A stretch of DNA of 64,000 nt from Candidatus Onthenecus intestinigallinarum (GCA_018713325.1 DVFJ01000006.1:124001-188000); one strand, 5' to 3'; numbered from the stretch's first letter, positions 54,946-63,262 are shown. The notes: generated by a model not told the origin, from the sequence alone. Numbers and translations are program-made.

Positions 54946-56141
54946 ACGTCACGTTGGGCATGGTTCTGGAGGCCAGGGAGCACCTCAAGGGCATCGTGCA
55001 CCGCACGAGCCTGGTGCCCTCCAAGCCGCTGAGCAATGGCGAATACCAGGTCTACCTCAAGTCGGAAAGCCTGCAGGATACGGGCTCGTTCAAGGTGCGC
55101 GGCGCATACATCAAGATCGCCAGCCTCTCGCCCGAGGAGCGCGCGGCGGGCGTCATCGCGTCTTCGGCGGGCAACCACGCGCAGGGCGTGGCGCTGGCGG
55201 CCAAGGCGTTCGGCGTGCCGGCCACGATCGTCATGCCGGAGGGCGCGCCCATCGCCAAGGTGAAGGCTACGCGCGAACTGGGCGCGACGGTGGTGCTGCA
55301 CGGCGCGGTCTACGACGATGCCTATGCCCATGCGCGCAATCTGCAGGAGGAGAGCGGCGCGACGTTCATCCATCCGTTTGACGATCCCATGGTCATCGCC
55401 GGTCAGGGCACCATCGGCCTGGAGATCGTCGACGACATGCCCGACGTGGACGCGATCGTCGTGCCCATCGGCGGCGGCGGCCTGGCGGCCGGCATTGCCA
55501 TCGCCGTCAAGACGCTGCACCCGGGCATCCGCGTCATCGGCGTGGAGGCGGCCGGCGCAGCCTGCATGAAGGCCTCGCGCGAGGCCGGCCATATCGTCAC
55601 GCTCGATTCGGCCAAGACGATCGCCGACGGCATCGCCGTCATGACGCCCGGCGTGGAGACGTTCGAGATCTGCAATCAGTACCTGGACGACATCGTGATC
55701 GTCGATGACGACGAGATCGCCCAGACGGTGCTCTACCTCATGGAGCGCTGCAAGATCGTCACCGAGGGCGCGGGCGCCGCATCGGTTGCGGCGATCATGG
55801 GCCACAAGTTTGACTGCAAGGGGAAGATCGCCGCGGTCCTCTCCGGCGGCAACATCGACGTGACGATGCTCTCGCGCATCATCGAAAAGGGCATGCTCAA
55901 GGCGGGGCGCATGATCAAGCTGCGCATCGTCATGGAGGACAAGCCCGGTCAGCTGACGCTTGCCTCGCGGGTCATCGCCGAGAGCGGCGGTAACGTCGTG
56001 CAAGTGCATCATGACCGTGAGTGCGTGGAGCTTGGCATCAACCACGCGCTGCTCGAAGTCTCCGTGGAGACGCAGGATCGCGAACATGCCGAGCGCATCA
56101 TCAGCGACCTGAAGCGGGTCGGCTTCTCGCTGCTGGGCTGA
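54942..56141 (+). CDS. ilvA: Threonine ammonia-lyase (threonine dehydratase)
   Basis: PLP enzyme of 399 aa converting threonine to 2-oxobutanoate. The PLP Lys is in DTGSFKVRGAYIKI (near 51), the phosphate loop is IGGGGLAAG, and SSAGNHAQGVALAA is the substrate loop. A single C-terminal ACT domain (about 325-399) makes it the TdcB/short-IlvA form. The start overlaps the methyltransferase stop (ATGA) and has AAGGAG upstream. It may serve isoleucine synthesis or threonine catabolism; no ilv genes are adjacent. Confidence 0.94.
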   Translation: MNVTLGMVLEAREHLKGIVHRTSLVPSKPLSNGEYQVYLKSESLQDTGSFKVRGAYIKIASLSPEERAAGVIASSAGNHAQGVALAAKAFGVPATIVMPEGAPIAKVKATRELGATVVLHGAVYDDAYAHARNLQEESGATFIHPFDDPMVIAGQGTIGLEIVDDMPDVDAIVVPIGGGGLAAGIAIAVKTLHPGIRVIGVEAAGAACMKASREAGHIVTLDSAKTIADGIAVMTPGVETFEICNQYLDDIVIVDDDEIAQTVLYLMERCKIVTEGAGAASVAAIMGHKFDCKGKIAAVLSGGNIDVTMLSRIIEKGMLKAGRMIKLRIVMEDKPGQLTLASRVIAESGGNVVQVHHDRECVELGINHALLEVSVETQDREHAERIISDLKRVGFSLLG

Positions 56142-56156
56142 CCGGCCGAGACAGCA

Positions 56157-56192
56157 ACGCCCGCGGGCCATACGGCCCGCGGGCGTCTTGCA
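56157..56192 (+). terminator. Strong hairpin after ilvA, weak T tract
   Basis: 13-bp perfect stem (56157-56169 with 56174-56186), ATAC loop, then CTTGCAT. Stem strength suggests termination even with few T; it may also stop the convergent PH-domain transcript. Confidence 0.65.
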
Positions 56193-56197
56193 TCAGG

Positions 56198-56584
56198 TCA
56201 GAGGGAATGCTCTTCCTGGTCGAACGCGTCAAAGTCGTCGCCGGTCATGAACTCGCGGCTGCTGACGCGCTTGAGCTCGCGCTGGCTCTCCACCATGTCG
56301 GAGAGCATCTCCTTCACGCGCGCGGCATCGCGGATGCGCGCGATGTTGAACTCCGGCGTCGACTTGTCTGCCGAGCAGCAGTGGATGGTGCCCAGGCGAA
56401 AGATGCGCTCCTCCAGCGAGCGGTGCAGCGTCATGTCCATGATGCGGTAGAGGCGAATTTCCTCTTCCTTTTTGTTGAGCAGGCCCGTCTCGATCAGCAG
56501 CTTTTCGTCCGTCAGCTTATAGACGGTGAATGACCAGGGAAGCCCAAAAATCGTGCGCTTGCGCGCCCGCCACTTGTAATCCAT
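56198..56584 (-). CDS. Bacterial PH domain-containing protein
   Basis: Protein of 128 aa with a YdbS/YdbT-like bacterial PH domain: WSFTVYKLTDEKLLIETGLLNKKEEEIRLYRIMDMTLHRSL is characteristic and the rest forms the final strand and helix. No signal peptide or transmembrane segment. The C-terminus is acidic (DDFDAFDQEE). AAAGGAGG precedes the ATG at 56584. A possible -10 (TACAAT, 56626-56621) lies upstream with a poor -35. Function is unknown. Confidence 0.85.
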   Translation of the reverse strand: MDYKWRARKRTIFGLPWSFTVYKLTDEKLLIETGLLNKKEEEIRLYRIMDMTLHRSLEERIFRLGTIHCCSADKSTPEFNIARIRDAARVKEMLSDMVESQRELKRVSSREFMTGDDFDAFDQEEHSL

Positions 56585-56679
56585 GGTACAATCCTCCTTT
56601 GCGGCTTCAGGATGCTCCCCATTGTACCACGTTTTTGCCGGGAAATCCATCCCCCGGCGCCGTTTGTCACGAAATCTCC

Positions 56680-56718
56680 AAAAAAAGGGGACGGACCGCG
56701 CGATGCGCCGGCCCGTCC
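56680..56718 (-). terminator. Terminator after the Gfo/Idh/MocA pair (minus strand)
   Basis: GC-rich stem with one bulge (56705-56718 with 56689-56701), followed on the minus strand by CC and seven T. Confidence 0.8.
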
Positions 56719-56737
56719 GGAATGGAGAGAGGAAAAC

Positions 56738-57709
56738 TCAGCGCATGGGCGCGCCCTGCGCAGCCTCGGGCTGATAGGCGGCCTCCATGACGCGGGTGAG
56801 TAGCACGGCCTGGTCGATGCCGAACTCCGGCAGGTCGACGCCGTCGTTGACGGCCTTGACCCACTGGCGCACGGGCAGGTCGGGCTTTTCGGGCAGGTCG
56901 GCGATCTCCTTCCACTCGTTGCCGGTCGCCTCGCAGCAGGCCTGCAGGGTGTTGTGGACCATGAGCGCGCCCTTGGTGCCGCTGACCTCCAGCGTATAGG
57001 GATTGCTCTGGGAGACAAAGCCGGTCTCCGACACGCCGATCACGCCGCCGGGGAAGCGCAGCACGCTGACCGCGTTGTCCTCAACCGGGCGATGGGTGAA
57101 GCTCGTGAACGTGGACTGCACCGACTCGGGCTCGCCCAGCAGCCAGCACAGCGTGTACATCGGGTGCGCGCCCAGGTCGATCATCGCGCCGCCGCCGCAC
57201 AGCGCGCGGTCATAGAAGTGCGGGGGCAGCCAGTCGGCGATGCTGCCATTGTGCACGTTGCGCACGCGGGCATAGGTGATCTGGCCCAGCTCGCCCGCGT
57301 CGACCAGCTCCTTGGCGCGCAGGATCGCGGGGTTGCACTTGTGGGGGAAGGAGATGACGAAGCGCGTGTGGTTGCGCAGCACGGCGTCCCGAATGCGCAG
57401 CGCGTCGACGGTTGTCAGGGCCAGCACCTTTTCGGTGAAGACGGCCTTGCCCGCGTCGCACGCGCGGATGATGACGTCCGGGTGCTGATCGGTCGAGGTG
57501 CAGATGGCCACGCCGCCGATCTGCGGATCGGCCAGCACGTCCTCGTAGCGCTCATAGGCGCGGCAGCCGAGCTCCTCGGCCCACTCGCTGCGGACCTGCG
57601 GATCCGCATCCCACACGCCGGCGACCTGGCAGCCGGGGGTGGCGGCCAGCTCCTGGGCATATCCCTTGGCATGCACGTGCCACTTGCTGATCATCGCTAC
57701 CTTCAACAT
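56738..57709 (-). CDS. Gfo/Idh/MocA-family oxidoreductase (second of a pair)
   Basis: NAD(P)-dependent sugar-type dehydrogenase of 323 aa. The N-terminal Rossmann part begins VAMISKWHVHAKGYAQEL, a variant where the usual GxGxxG is replaced by SKWHVHAKG, as in some dehydrogenases of this family. The EKP of the classical catalytic motif is EKV (VFTEKVLAL), and DLGAHPMYTLCWLLG carries the Asp/His. So both cofactor and active-site motifs are divergent but the fold is clear. It follows the other Gfo/Idh/MocA gene by 17 bp and ends the operon. The substrate is unknown. Confidence 0.88.
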   Translation of the reverse strand: MLKVAMISKWHVHAKGYAQELAATPGCQVAGVWDADPQVRSEWAEELGCRAYERYEDVLADPQIGGVAICTSTDQHPDVIIRACDAGKAVFTEKVLALTTVDALRIRDAVLRNHTRFVISFPHKCNPAILRAKELVDAGELGQITYARVRNVHNGSIADWLPPHFYDRALCGGGAMIDLGAHPMYTLCWLLGEPESVQSTFTSFTHRPVEDNAVSVLRFPGGVIGVSETGFVSQSNPYTLEVSGTKGALMVHNTLQACCEATGNEWKEIADLPEKPDLPVRQWVKAVNDGVDLPEFGIDQAVLLTRVMEAAYQPEAAQGAPMR

Positions 57710-57726
57710 GATCTTGCCGCTCCTTT

Positions 57727-58812
57727 TTACTTATTAAAGTACACGGGCTCGCCGGTGCGGGCGGAGGTGTAGATGGCCTCCAGAATCTCGGAGACGACGC
57801 AGGCCTGCTCGGGCAGCACGACGGGATCGGTGTCGTTCTCGATGGCGTCCATCCAGCGGCGCTGCTCGGTGATGCCCGGGGTCTCCTTGACGCCGTCGTA
57901 GAACGCGACGCCGCCCGCGGCCATGTCCGGCTTGATCTCGACCAGGCGGTCAAACTCGGCCTTGTTGATCGACAGGCCGTTCTTGATCTGCGCGCCGGCC
58001 TTGGAGCCGCACAGCTGCACGCTGCCCTCCTGGATCGGCTCGATGGTGTTCAGCGCCCAGGTCGCGTCCAGCGTGATGGTGGCGCCGTCCTCCATGACGA
58101 TGAAGCCGAACGCCGCGTCTTCCAACGTGTTGGCGCCCTCGGGCCAGCCGCCCCAGGGATTGCCGCACTCGGGATGCTCGACCTTCTTGTACTTCGTACC
58201 CACGACCATGCGCGGCTTGTAGTTGTTCATCAGGTAGAGCGTCAGGTCCAGCGAGTGCGTGCCAATGTCGATCAGCGGGCCGCCGCCCTGCTCGTACTCG
58301 TTGAGGAAGACGCCCCAGTTCGGCGTGCCGCGGCGGCGGATGGCCAGCGCCTTGGCGTAGTAGATGTCGCCCAGGTCGCCGCGCTCAATGACGCTCTTGA
58401 GGAAGCGGCTCTCGGGCTTGTGGCGGTGCTGGTAGCCGATGGTCAGCTTCTTGCCGGTCTCCTTGGCGGCCTGCACCATGCGGCGCGCGTCCTCGGCCGT
58501 CTTGGCCATGGGCTTTTCGCACATGACGTGCTTGCCCGCGTGCAGCGCGTCGATGGTCAGCTGCGCGTGCGAGCGGTTAGGCGTGAGCACGTGCACGACG
58601 TCGATGGTCGGGTCCTTGAGCAGCTCCTGGTAGTCCGTGTAGACCTTGGCGTCGGGCGTGCCGTACTCCTTGGCGGCCTTCTCGGCGCGCTCGGGGATCA
58701 GGTCGCAGAAGGCGACCATATCCGCGCGGTCGACCGCCTTGATGGAGGGCATGTGCTTGCCGTTGGCGATGCCGCCGCAGCCGATGATGCCGATGCGAAG
58801 TCTCTTGGCCAT
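57727..58812 (-). CDS. Gfo/Idh/MocA-family oxidoreductase (first of a pair)
   Basis: NAD(P)-dependent dehydrogenase of 361 aa, of the kind acting on inositol, glucosides or other sugars. GIIGCGGIANGKHMPSI is the dinucleotide motif, HVMCEKPMAKTAEDAR holds the catalytic Lys (EKP), and GGGPLIDIGTHSLDL the conserved Asp/His. GGGAGG lies before the ATG at 58812. It is divergent from an AraC regulator, which probably controls it. Together the two dehydrogenases may oxidise and then reduce sugar substrates, as seen in keto-sugar pathways; that is inference. Confidence 0.92.
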   Translation of the reverse strand: MAKRLRIGIIGCGGIANGKHMPSIKAVDRADMVAFCDLIPERAEKAAKEYGTPDAKVYTDYQELLKDPTIDVVHVLTPNRSHAQLTIDALHAGKHVMCEKPMAKTAEDARRMVQAAKETGKKLTIGYQHRHKPESRFLKSVIERGDLGDIYYAKALAIRRRGTPNWGVFLNEYEQGGGPLIDIGTHSLDLTLYLMNNYKPRMVVGTKYKKVEHPECGNPWGGWPEGANTLEDAAFGFIVMEDGATITLDATWALNTIEPIQEGSVQLCGSKAGAQIKNGLSINKAEFDRLVEIKPDMAAGGVAFYDGVKETPGITEQRRWMDAIENDTDPVVLPEQACVVSEILEAIYTSARTGEPVYFNK

Positions 58813-58860
58813 GGAAAAAACCTCCCGAAAAAATTTTGATCTGCCTACAGGATAGCACAA

Positions 58861-58900
58861 TCGCGCGGCGTTTGATATAATAAGTTTGACGAGAAATATC
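58861..58900. promoter_or_regulatory. Divergent regulatory region of the AraC and Gfo/Idh/MocA genes
   Basis: On the plus strand a perfect -10 TATAAT (58876-58881) has no good -35, as expected for an activator-dependent promoter. A short inverted repeat GATAT (58874-58878) and ATATC (58896-58900) flanks 17 bp. On the minus strand TATCCT near 58855 may serve the dehydrogenases. Confidence 0.45.
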
Positions 58901-58924
58901 ACTTTTTTGCAGGCAGGCGATCCC

Positions 58925-59797
58925 ATGGACATCTACCACGAGACGAGAAAGCCCATCGAGAGCGAGCAGTACCTCTACGAATGCACGCTGCAGCAGCGCA
59001 TGGGGCGGGCGACGGTGGCGCGCCCGCACATCCACGAGTGCTTCGAGGCGCTGTACTGCACGCAGGGCGGCTTTCACCTGCGCATCGGCGGGCGCCCGTT
59101 CGAGCTGCGTGTGGGCGACATGGCGCTGATCGACCCCATGGAAGCGCACCAGACGCAGGCCGCAGGCGTTGGCGAAAACGCCTACATCGTGCTCAAGTTC
59201 ATGCCGCAAGTGCTCTACAGCGCGGAGCAGCCGTTGCACGAGATGGGCACGCTGCTGCCGTACTTGCGCTTTGGCGACACGCACGAAAAGCTCTTTCCCG
59301 CGCAGGCTGTGCGCGAGGCGGGCATGGACGCGACGTTTTGGGAAATCTATCGGGAATTTGCGCAGCGCGGCTACGGCTACGCGCTGGCGACGCGCGCTGG
59401 CATCGGCCGGCTGTTCGTGTGGGTGCTGCGCCGCTGGCATGAGCGCAACGCGGTCGAAGCGCTCAGCGAGACGTCCGTGAGGCTGCTGGAACGCGCGTTT
59501 GTCTTCATCGAGCGCAACTACGCGCAGGAGATCACCATGCGCGACGCGGCGCGCGCGTGCGACATGTCCTACACGGCGTTTTCACGCTTTTTCTCGCGCT
59601 ATGCGCGCCAGGGATTCGCGCAGACGCTGTTGCAGGTGCGCCTCAAGAAGGCGATGTTTCTGCTGCTGACGACCGAGCTCTCGACGACCGAGATCGCCAT
59701 GCAGACCGGCTTTTCGACGGCGAGCTACTTCATCCAGCGCTTCCGCGAGGTGAACGGCATGACGCCCGGGCGCTACCGGCGCGGCGTGACGCCGTGA
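58925..59797 (+). CDS. AraC-family transcriptional regulator
   Basis: Regulator of 290 aa with an N-terminal cupin-type sensing domain (about 20-100; RPHIHECFEALYCTQGGFHL, LRVGDMALIDPMEAHQ) and two C-terminal helix-turn-helices (about 190-288; ITMRDAARACDMSYTAFSRFFSRY, then LSTTEIAMQTGFSTASYFIQRFREVNGMTPGRYR, the AraC signature). ATG 58925 is used; a TTG at 58886 lies almost in the promoter. It is divergent from two dehydrogenases and likely senses their sugar substrate or a product. Confidence 0.93.
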   Translation: MDIYHETRKPIESEQYLYECTLQQRMGRATVARPHIHECFEALYCTQGGFHLRIGGRPFELRVGDMALIDPMEAHQTQAAGVGENAYIVLKFMPQVLYSAEQPLHEMGTLLPYLRFGDTHEKLFPAQAVREAGMDATFWEIYREFAQRGYGYALATRAGIGRLFVWVLRRWHERNAVEALSETSVRLLERAFVFIERNYAQEITMRDAARACDMSYTAFSRFFSRYARQGFAQTLLQVRLKKAMFLLLTTELSTTEIAMQTGFSTASYFIQRFREVNGMTPGRYRRGVTP

Positions 59798-59802
59798 GCG
59801 CA

Positions 59803-59833
59803 ATAAAAGAGGACGCATCGGAAGATGCGTCCC
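59803..59833 (-). terminator. Terminator of the SUF-ZIP operon (minus strand)
   Basis: 9-bp perfect stem (59812-59820 with 59825-59833), four-base loop, then on the minus strand TCTTTTATT. It is weak for the AraC gene on the plus strand. Confidence 0.8.
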
Positions 59834-59858
59834 TTGCATGGAATCGGAAAGATTGGCC

Positions 59859-60656
59859 TCACGCGCCCAGCGCGACGTCCAGGATCATCATGATCACAAA
59901 GCCCGCCATCACGCCCAGCGTGCCGGCGTTGGAGTGTTCGCCCAGGTGCGCCTCGGGGATGAGCTCCTCGACGACGACGTACATCATCGCGCCGGCCGCA
60001 AACGAGAGCAGCCAGGGCATCAGCGGCTCGATGCCGCCGGCGGCCAGCACCACCAGAATGCCGAAGATCGGCTCGACGACGCCGGACATCGCGCCCAGCA
60101 GAAACGCACGCCAGGCTGGAAGCCCCTCCTGTCGCAGCGGCAGGGAGATCGCCGCGCCCTCGGGGAAATTCTGCAGGCCGATGCCGAGGGCCAGCGCGAG
60201 CGCGCCCGCGTTCATCGCAACGCTGCCGCTGTGCTGCGCCGCGCGCGCAAACGACAGGCCCACGGCCATGCCCTCGGGGATGTTGTGCAGCGTGACGGCC
60301 AGCACGAGCAGCGTCGTGCGCTGAAACGAAGAGGAGAGGCCCTCGGGCGTGTCGGACCCGGGGTGCAGGTGGGGGAGCAGGCAGTCCATCAGCATCAGAA
60401 AGCCGACGCCCAGCGCAAACCCGCCCGCGGCGGGCACGAGGCCGGATCCGCCCAGCGCCTGCGCCTCCTCTATGGCGGGGATGAGCAGCGACCAGACGGA
60501 CGCCGCGATCATGATGCCCGCGGCCAGGCCCAGAAAGATGCGCTGCACGCCGGGGCGGATGCTGCCGCGGAACAGAAACACCAGCGCCGAGCCCAGCGCC
60601 GTCATCAGAAACGTGAACCCCGTGCCGGTCGCGGCCCAGGAAAGCGAAGCCAGCAT
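59859..60656 (-). CDS. ZIP-family metal transporter
   Basis: Membrane transporter of 265 aa with about eight helices, moving divalent metals (zinc, iron or manganese) into the cytoplasm. The metal site is visible as VTLHNIPEGMAVGL in one helix and IGLQNFPEGAAISL in the next, and ELIPEAH near the C-terminus. HLHPGSD lies in a loop. The ATG at 60656 has GGGAGGG upstream; the frame before it is inside sufB. It follows sufB by 17 bp, so it is the last gene of a SUF operon, which suggests a link with iron or iron-sulfur status. Confidence 0.9.
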   Translation of the reverse strand: MLASLSWAATGTGFTFLMTALGSALVFLFRGSIRPGVQRIFLGLAAGIMIAASVWSLLIPAIEEAQALGGSGLVPAAGGFALGVGFLMLMDCLLPHLHPGSDTPEGLSSSFQRTTLLVLAVTLHNIPEGMAVGLSFARAAQHSGSVAMNAGALALALGIGLQNFPEGAAISLPLRQEGLPAWRAFLLGAMSGVVEPIFGILVVLAAGGIEPLMPWLLSFAAGAMMYVVVEELIPEAHLGEHSNAGTLGVMAGFVIMMILDVALGA

Positions 60657-60673
60657 AACAGCCCTCCCTGCGG

Positions 60674-61591
60674 TTACTTCAGAAAGCCCGCGATGATCTT
60701 CTCCTCGGCCTCCTGCTCGGTCAGGCCGAGCGTGCGCAGCTTGAGGAGCTGCTCGCCCGCGATCTTGCCGATGGCCGCCTCGTGAATGAGCGCGGCGTCC
60801 GTATGGCCGGCCCACAGTTCCGGCGCGGCGTTGACCGTGCCGCTGCCCACAAGGATGGCGTCACACTCGGAGTGACCGGTGCAGCGGTTGTTCCCGCGGA
60901 TGACGGAGTGGTATTCCTGATGCGAGCGGCCCTTGGCCACGGAGCGGGAGATCAGGTCGACGCCCGCGTCCTCGCCGTCGATGTCGACCTCGAATTCGGT
61001 CTTGGCCTGCTCGTCCCCGTCCGTGAGCAGGCGCTCGCGGATCAGCAGACGGGCGCGCGCGGCCAGCTTGGCGCGCGTGGTGCGCACGGTGGAGTCCACG
61101 CCGCCGAGCTGGATGGTGTCCATCTCCAGCGTCGCGTCCTCCGCGAGGGTGATGTCCGTCACGGGATCGATGCGCTTGGCGCCCGTGCCGCTGCCGGTGC
61201 CCACGTGCTTTTCGCGGTATACGACGCGCGCGCCACGGTCGAGGAAGAAGCGGTGGATGCCGTTGTGGCGCGCCTCTTCCTCGCTGTCGGTGTGCACGCC
61301 GCAGCCGGCCGTCACGACCACGTCCGCGCCCTCGCCGATGTAAAAGTCGTTGTAGACCAGGTCGTCCACGTCGCCGTGCGTGACGCACGCGGGGATGTAG
61401 ACGGTCTCGCCCTTCGTGCCGGGCAGCACGTGGATGACCAGGCCCGGCGCGTCCTTTTTGCTGTCGATCTTGATGTTCTGGCTCGACTGACGGCCGGCGC
61501 ACGCGCCGTCCTCGCGGATGTTGAAGGCGCCGGTAAAGCCGCCCTTCCAGTCGGAGACGATGCCCAGCAGCATCTCGGTGATCTTGCTCAT
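60674..61591 (-). CDS. SufB/SufD-family scaffold protein of a minimal SUF system
   Basis: Iron-sulfur assembly scaffold of 305 aa, shorter than SufB of the classical SUF operon (about 470). A beta-helix core is visible: VIHVLPGTKGETVYIPACV, IDPVTDITLAEDATLEMDTIQLGG, and the conserved C-terminal YHSVIRGNNRCTGHSECDAILVG and ALIHEAAIGKIAGEQLLKLRTLG. The Cys/His residues CTGHSEC may bind the cluster. It overlaps sufC by 4 bp. Such two-gene SufC-SufB sets (called SMS) are described for anaerobes. No cysteine desulfurase or SufU is present in the window. Confidence 0.9.
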   Translation of the reverse strand: MSKITEMLLGIVSDWKGGFTGAFNIREDGACAGRQSSQNIKIDSKKDAPGLVIHVLPGTKGETVYIPACVTHGDVDDLVYNDFYIGEGADVVVTAGCGVHTDSEEEARHNGIHRFFLDRGARVVYREKHVGTGSGTGAKRIDPVTDITLAEDATLEMDTIQLGGVDSTVRTTRAKLAARARLLIRERLLTDGDEQAKTEFEVDIDGEDAGVDLISRSVAKGRSHQEYHSVIRGNNRCTGHSECDAILVGSGTVNAAPELWAGHTDAALIHEAAIGKIAGEQLLKLRTLGLTEQEAEEKIIAGFLK

Positions 61592-62316
61592 TTGCAGCCC
61601 ACTCCTTCCATGACGGGGCAGCCCGCGAAGGACTCGCCGCTCAGCAGTTTGGGCAGCACGTCCTCGCGCGGCCCGCTGACGCGCACGCCGCCGTCGGCGA
61701 TGACGATGATTTCATCGGCAATGTTCAGGATACGCTCCTGGTGCGAAATGATGAGCAGCGAACCGGACAGCTTGCCGCGCAGCTCGCCGAACGCGTCGAT
61801 CAGGCTGGAGAAGCTCCACAGGTCGATGCCGGCCTCCGGCTCGTCGAAGATCGACAGCCGCGCGCCGCGCGCAAGCACGGTCGCGATCTCGATGCGCTTG
61901 ATCTCGCCGCCGGACAGGCTGGCGTTGACCTCGCGGTCGATGTATTCGCGCGCGCACAGGCCCACCTTGGCCAGAAAGGCGCACGCCTCGTTCTCCTTCA
62001 GGCTGCCGCCCGCCGCCAGCTCCAGCAGCATGCGCACGGTGATGCCCTTGAACCGCACCGGCTGCTGGAATGCGTAGGCGATGCCCAGCCGCGCGCGCTG
62101 CGTGACGTCCAGGCCGGTGATGTCCTGCCCGTCCAGCCAGATGCTGCCGCCGGAGGGCGTCTCCAGGCCGGCGATGATCTTGGCGAGCGTCGTCTTGCCG
62201 CCGCCGTTGGGGCCCGTGACGACGATCAGCTTGCCGTCGGGCACGGTCAGGTCGATATGTCGAAGGATCTCGCCGCCGTCCGGCAGATCCCAGGAGATGC
62301 GCTTGAGCTCCAGCAT
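61588..62316 (-). CDS. sufC: SufC-type ABC ATPase of the minimal SUF system
   Basis: ABC ATPase of 242 aa that drives cluster assembly on the SufB-like partner. Walker A is VTGPNGGGKTTLAK, the Q loop FQQPVRFKG, the signature LSGGEIKRIEIA, Walker B LSIFDEPEAGID and the switch His SH(Q)ER. These details, especially EIKR and the DEPEAGID, fit SufC rather than a transporter ATPase. GGAAGGAAG precedes the ATG at 62316. It is the first gene of sufC-sufB-ZIP, behind a good promoter and an IscR-like palindrome. Confidence 0.93.
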   Translation of the reverse strand: MLELKRISWDLPDGGEILRHIDLTVPDGKLIVVTGPNGGGKTTLAKIIAGLETPSGGSIWLDGQDITGLDVTQRARLGIAYAFQQPVRFKGITVRMLLELAAGGSLKENEACAFLAKVGLCAREYIDREVNASLSGGEIKRIEIATVLARGARLSIFDEPEAGIDLWSFSSLIDAFGELRGKLSGSLLIISHQERILNIADEIIVIADGGVRVSGPREDVLPKLLSGESFAGCPVMEGVGCK

Positions 62317-62386
62317 GGGCTTCCTTCCTTCCTGCGCCGCGCGGTCTGCGCCCCCTTGCGGGACGGCCTTCGCGGGTCGCCAGGAC

Positions 62387-62415
62387 AGTATAGCATACGC
62401 GGCGCGCATAGGCAA
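62387..62415 (-). promoter_or_regulatory. Sigma-A promoter for the SUF-ZIP operon
   Basis: On the minus strand: TTGCCT (62415-62410), 17-bp spacer, extended TGC-TATACT (62392-62387). Confidence 0.85.
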
Positions 62416-62423
62416 GAACAATT

Positions 62424-62440
62424 CCGACTAAATTAGTCGA
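62424..62440. promoter_or_regulatory. IscR type-1-like palindromic operator
   Basis: CGACTAA (62425-62431), one base, TTAGTCG (62433-62439): a perfect 7-bp inverted repeat. With the flanking bases it matches YYGACTRWWWYAGTCRR, the core of the E. coli IscR type-1 site, at every position. It lies about 9 bp upstream of the -35 of the SUF-ZIP promoter. No Rrf2/IscR gene is in the window. Confidence 0.75.
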
Positions 62441-62509
62441 TTTTCTCGAAAAGCGACATCCTGCGGCGCACGCAGTGACGAAAAAACCAAAACGGCGCAA
62501 GAAATGCCA

Positions 62510-62539
62510 CGCGGGGGCTGTACAGACCCCGCGCTTTTT
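62510..62539 (+). terminator. Hairpin with T tract upstream of the HAD gene
   Basis: 7-bp stem (62510-62516 with 62527-62533), ten-base loop, then CTTTTT. No gene ends here on the plus strand, so it is either a leader attenuator or an insulator. A weak promoter (TGTACA 62519-62524, 17-bp spacer, TGC-TAAACT 62542-62547) overlaps it. Confidence 0.6.
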
Positions 62540-62574
62540 GCTAAACTGTGTGGAGAAAACGGAGGGAAGTCGGC

Positions 62575-63219
62575 ATGGGAAAGCGATACGAAGGCATCGT
62601 GTTCGATCTGGACGGCGTGATCTGCCACACGGACAAGTACCACTACCGGGCGTGGAAGGCGGTCGCGGACCGGATGGGCATCTACTTTGACGAGACGATC
62701 AACAACCGCCTGCGCGGCGTGTCGCGCATGGAGAGCCTCAAGATCATCCTGGAGCGCTACGACGGAACGCTCGCCGAGGGGGAGATGGAGGCGCTGGCCG
62801 CGGAGAAAAACGAGATCTACCGCAAGCTGCTGGCGGGCATGACGCCCGCGGACCTGTCCGACGAGGTCCGCCGGACGCTCGAGGGCCTGCGCGCGCGCGG
62901 CGTTCGCCTGGCGATCGGCTCCTCCTCGCGCAACGCGGGGCTGATCCTCTCGCGCATCGGGCTGGAGGATTTCTTCGACGCCGTGTCCGACGGCAACAAC
63001 ATCACGCATTCAAAGCCCGACCCGGAGGTCTTCCTCAAGGCGGCGCAGTTTCTGGGCCTGTCCCCGCGCGCATGCCTGGTCGTGGAGGATGCGAAGGCGG
63101 GCGTGGAGGCCGCCGCCGCAGGCGGATTTGACAGCGCGGCGATTGGGGATGCTGCGCGACTGCACACGGCCACCTATGACCTGGAGAGATTCTCCGACCT
63201 GCTGTCGATCTGCAAATAA
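62575..63219 (+). CDS. Beta-phosphoglucomutase-like HAD hydrolase
   Basis: HAD-superfamily protein of 214 aa. Motif [20 protein letters not shown] holds both catalytic Asp; motif II is IGSSSRN, motif [11 protein letters not shown] and motif [28 protein letters not shown] in the cap is typical of beta-phosphoglucomutase, which isomerises beta-glucose-1-P to glucose-6-P after maltose or trehalose phosphorolysis. No such phosphorylase is in the window, so a different phosphatase or mutase activity is possible. GGAGGGAAG precedes ATG 62575. Confidence 0.88.
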   Translation: MGKRYEGIVFDLDGVICHTDKYHYRAWKAVADRMGIYFDETINNRLRGVSRMESLKIILERYDGTLAEGEMEALAAEKNEIYRKLLAGMTPADLSDEVRRTLEGLRARGVRLAIGSSSRNAGLILSRIGLEDFFDAVSDGNNITHSKPDPEVFLKAAQFLGLSPRACLVVEDAKAGVEAAAAGGFDSAAIGDAARLHTATYDLERFSDLLSICK

Positions 63220-63262
63220 GGCGTCCTGGATGGAACGGGCACTGCCCGGAGGAGGAATCGAA

